DNA of 19,166 bases from Candidatus Nanopelagicales bacterium (GTDB lineage: Bacteria > Actinomycetota > Actinomycetes > S36-B12 > GCA-2699445): contig JBAOHO010000020.1 in the NCBI GenBank assembly GCA_037045355.1, positions 1-19,166 on the forward strand, written 5' to 3'. A program made the position numbers and the translations under genes. Positions within the stretch are counted from its first letter, which is position 1; every line of letters begins with the position of its first letter. Below are positions 16,908-19,166 of the stretch, piece after piece. Below the pieces are notes generated by a model, which was not told the origin of the DNA, made no database searches, and saw only the letters and a program-made list of their open reading frames with translations.

Positions 16908-18154
16908 CTAGGTGGTTGAGCAGGCGACGTTCACGCTCATTGCCGCACCGCTTCGGCCGGAAGGTGACTCCGTCAGCCATCCGCCCAACCGCTGCGGTGT
17001 CCACCCGCCCAGGACTCGCGCACGGGCGCGCCCCCCCAACTGTGCTGCGAGGGTGCGATCGGCGGCCAGTGACCGCATTGCGTCGGCAGCAACATCGACG
17101 TCGGGCTCGGCCCAGGTCCCGCTCGCGGGGTAGATGGGATCTGGACCCACCGGCACGGTACGGAAGGGGATGGGAACGGAGTCGTCCGCCTTCATGAACT
17201 CCATGTTCCCGGAATAGCCGGTGGCCACCACGGGCTTGCCGGCCGCCATCGCCTTCGCGATGGTCATGCCGTACCCCCTCCGCGCGATGAAGGGACACAT
17301 AGCAGTCGATGTCGAGAAAGAAAGCGTCGATCGCGTCCCGCGGCCAGAAGTCATCCACGAGGACGATGTCCTCCCGATTCGCGGCCGCGCGTCGGACCTG
17401 CTGCCAGGTACGGGGGTCAGAGGACGAGTGGGCGCTCTCTCAGGAGGAGCCGGACGTCAGGTGAGGGCTGCGGGAACAGCCGCCCGGTAGGCCCGACGCC
17501 ACCGCCTCGGGGTTCTTCCGTCAGGCCGCTGCTGGCTAGGTCGAACTGGAAGCCGAAGATCGAACTCATCGCCGAGCCCGAGATGGCGGCGCATGACGCC
17601 TGCCTGTCCTTCGGGGGCTACGACAGGGATGGGCAGGACCCGGACCGGCTTCTCTGCGTGCTACCGGCCGTACACCTCCTGGACGAAACCGCTGGTGGTC
17701 CACACCTCATCCATGTTCGCGGAATCCCCAGGCGCTGGGGACAGGGGCAGCTGAGGCAGCTCGAAGTGCACGATCGACGCGACCGAATCGGCGCGGGCGG
17801 AAGAGTCTGGGATTCTGCAGCAGGGCAGTGGGCAGGTGCCCGGACTGCACGAGAGCCACCGTCGCGGTCGAAGACAGTCGTCGTCGCTGGGGGACAAGGC
17901 CGCCCCATCGGCCTGGGGACCGGCAGACACAAAGTGGTGGGCGACGGAGAGCCCGCTGGCACTCAGAGTCCGAGCGAAAGCAGTTCGCTCAGGTCGGTGA
18001 GGGACACGCTGGAGCCTGAGCTGTACTCGAGGTAGTTCACCCCGGGTGCGCGGGTGGGGACCTGACGCACAACGCGGGGGATGGCGTGTCCAACTTCGAC
18101 CAATGAGGTGCGTGCCAGTTCGGCGCGGGCGTGCCACTTGTTGTATCCGGTCAC
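16908..18154 (-). CDS. GT4 glycosyltransferase (many frameshifts and an in-frame stop)
   Basis: GT-B glycosyltransferase of roughly 400 residues after repair. The start is GTG 18154 (VTGYNKWHARAELARTSLVE), six bases behind GGAGG and overlapping the TGA of the upstream gene as GTGA. Recognisable pieces in order are YLEYSSGSSVSLTDLSELL, TVALVQSGHLPTALLQNP, ASIVHFELPQLPLSPA, NMDEVWTTSGFVQEVYG, KPVRVLPIPVVAPE, IFGFQFDLASSG, KNPEAVAS, EDIVLVDDFWPRDAI, DCYVSLHRAEG and YGMTIAKAMAAGKPVVATGY. The last two form the donor-binding block with EG(Y)GMTxAxAMAxGxPV. The pieces lie in different frames, mostly joined by removing single bases (for example near 17295, 17420, 17605). A TAG at 17661-17663 sits in frame between EVYGR and HAEKPV. 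It is likely a cytoplasmic sugar transferase of the same operon. Donor unknown. Confidence 0.7.
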
Positions 18155-19166
18155 TGCGATCCTCCGGATGCGGCTGGCTGAGTCTGGTTCGGGCGGTCCT
18201 TGTGAGCCAGTCCGACGGCCAGGATCGTGAAGGGCAGCAGGGCGCTGGTGGCGATCCAGGCAGAGCACCGTCATGACATCCGCCGTGGGAATCGGCAATT
18301 GCGCCCGCGATCAGGGCCACCAGAGACGCCAGCCACGCGAGGATGATGACGCCGAACCGCCGGCGCAGCGTCGCCAGCGCCATCAGGACGACCGCCGGCG
18401 CCAGCAGGATCACGGGCCCCGTCGCGGCGACGATGAGCCCGAGGTCCATGTCGGTCGACGCGCCCAGTCAGCCAACTCACGGCCGGGGCTCCGATCAGGG
18501 TAAGGGTCGCTACCGAAAGGGCTGCAAAGCCGGTGGCGACTGCCAGCCAGGTCTGCGTCGAAACGTGCCGTCGGCCCTGCATGCCCGACATGGTCGCGAT
18601 CATGATGGGTACCAGACCCAGAACCACTGTGCTCGCCAGTCTGCTCAAGCTCACAACCAGCTGCACGTCGGCCGTCAGTTCTGCCCCTATGGTGCCGACG
18701 TGCCACCGCAGGACTGAAGGGACTGCCAACACCGAAGCCGTCATGAGTAGGTTCCCCGCGACCAAGAGCGCGGTACCGCCGGTGACAGGATCTCCCGCGA
18801 TTGTGTCGAACAGGCGCAGTCGCCGGGTCAGTCCGGCGAAAGCGACCACCACAAGACCCGCAATCCAAGCGACCACGGCCCCGACCAGGAAAGAGGTGAG
18901 CGCCGGTTGCCCCAGCCGAAGCAATGCCAGTGGAACAACCACCATGGCCAAACCCGTGATGGCGCTCGCCCCGCCCACCACGGCGTAGTGTCCGCGCCCG
19001 GTCGCGATTCCCCGACCGATCGCTGTGGCAAGAGACGATCGCGCCCCCGATGACGATCGCACCCACCCACCACTGCCAGCTGTTACCCAGGAGCCGCGGT
19101 TGCCAGCCCAGCGGCGCCATGAGCAGCACCGCCACCAGTACCCACAACACACCCGAACGGATATGC
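18151..19166 (-). CDS. Polysaccharide flippase-like membrane protein (partial, frameshifted)
   Basis: C-terminal two thirds or so of a multi-pass membrane protein whose start lies beyond the right edge. Hydrophobic segments seen in order are VLWVLVAVLLMAPLGW, WWVGAIVIGGAIV, YAVVGGASAITGLAMVVV, FLVGAVVAWIAGLVVVAFAG, SRLASTVVLGLVPIMIATMSG, WLAVATGFAALSVATLTLIG, IVAATGPVILLAPAVVLMAL, VIILAWLASLVALIAGAIA and WIATSALLPFTILAVGLAHK. The helix spacing and the SLSRLASTVVLGLVPIMIA segment suggest an MOP-type flippase, but another polytopic glycan protein is possible. Frame breaks near 19040, 18460 and 18285 are repaired by removing one or two bases. Its TGA (18151-18153) overlaps the GTG of the following GT4 gene, so the two are probably translationally coupled. 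Confidence 0.6.

Noticed and set aside
1..19166. CRISPR arrays, transposases, integrases, toxin-antitoxin or phage-defence genes
   Set aside because: I looked on both strands and saw no repeat-spacer pattern, no DDE or recombinase motif and no defence-type domain. All recognisable genes belong to glycan synthesis.

Overview
The window is GC-rich bacterial DNA that looks like an actinobacterium. It has GTG and TTG starts behind strong GGAGG-type ribosome binding sites, strongly GC-biased third codon positions, and a DUF2304 protein beside a GT2 glycosyltransferase. I cannot name a genus. The whole window is a cell-surface polysaccharide (or glycan) biosynthesis locus. No phage, transposase, CRISPR array, tRNA or rRNA was seen. 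No initiating phosphoglycosyltransferase, Wzz or recognisable Wzy polymerase is visible, so the locus continues beyond both ends.

Region A (1-2462, minus strand, visibly lower GC than the rest) is an operon read right to left: an NAD-dependent sugar epimerase/dehydratase, then a SAM methyltransferase, then a second SAM methyltransferase that runs off the left edge. The last two overlap as TAATG. About 570 bp of mostly non-coding DNA with a possible gene remnant separates it from region B.

Region B (3037-7867, plus) holds an asparagine-synthase-like amidotransferase, a Wzx-type flippase and a GT4-like glycosyltransferase. It ends at a perfect hairpin shared with a convergent gene. Region C (7899-10314) is a head-to-head pair of clearly paralogous GT4-like glycosyltransferases. 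Region D (10326-11376, minus) is a DUF2304 membrane protein plus a dolichyl-phosphate-sugar-synthase-like GT2.

Region E (11457-19166) holds a CE4/WbmS-like deacetylase-fold protein (minus), a GT2 (plus), and a minus-strand operon read from right to left. The operon order is a second flippase-like membrane protein, a GT4, an FkbM-like methyltransferase, a rhamnosyltransferase-like GT2 and a GT-C-like integral membrane glycosyltransferase. Every gene in region E is broken by frameshifts, and nearly every shift is explained by one extra base. Genes from 851 to 11376 are intact. This points to sequence error in region E more than to real gene decay, so these genes are annotated as reconstructed whole genes.

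A working model, by inference: cytoplasmic GT4 and GT2 enzymes build a lipid-linked oligosaccharide, which is decorated by methyl groups and perhaps an amide. Flippases export it, and a GT-C enzyme adds further sugars outside from a polyprenyl-phosphate donor made by the GT2/DUF2304 pair.
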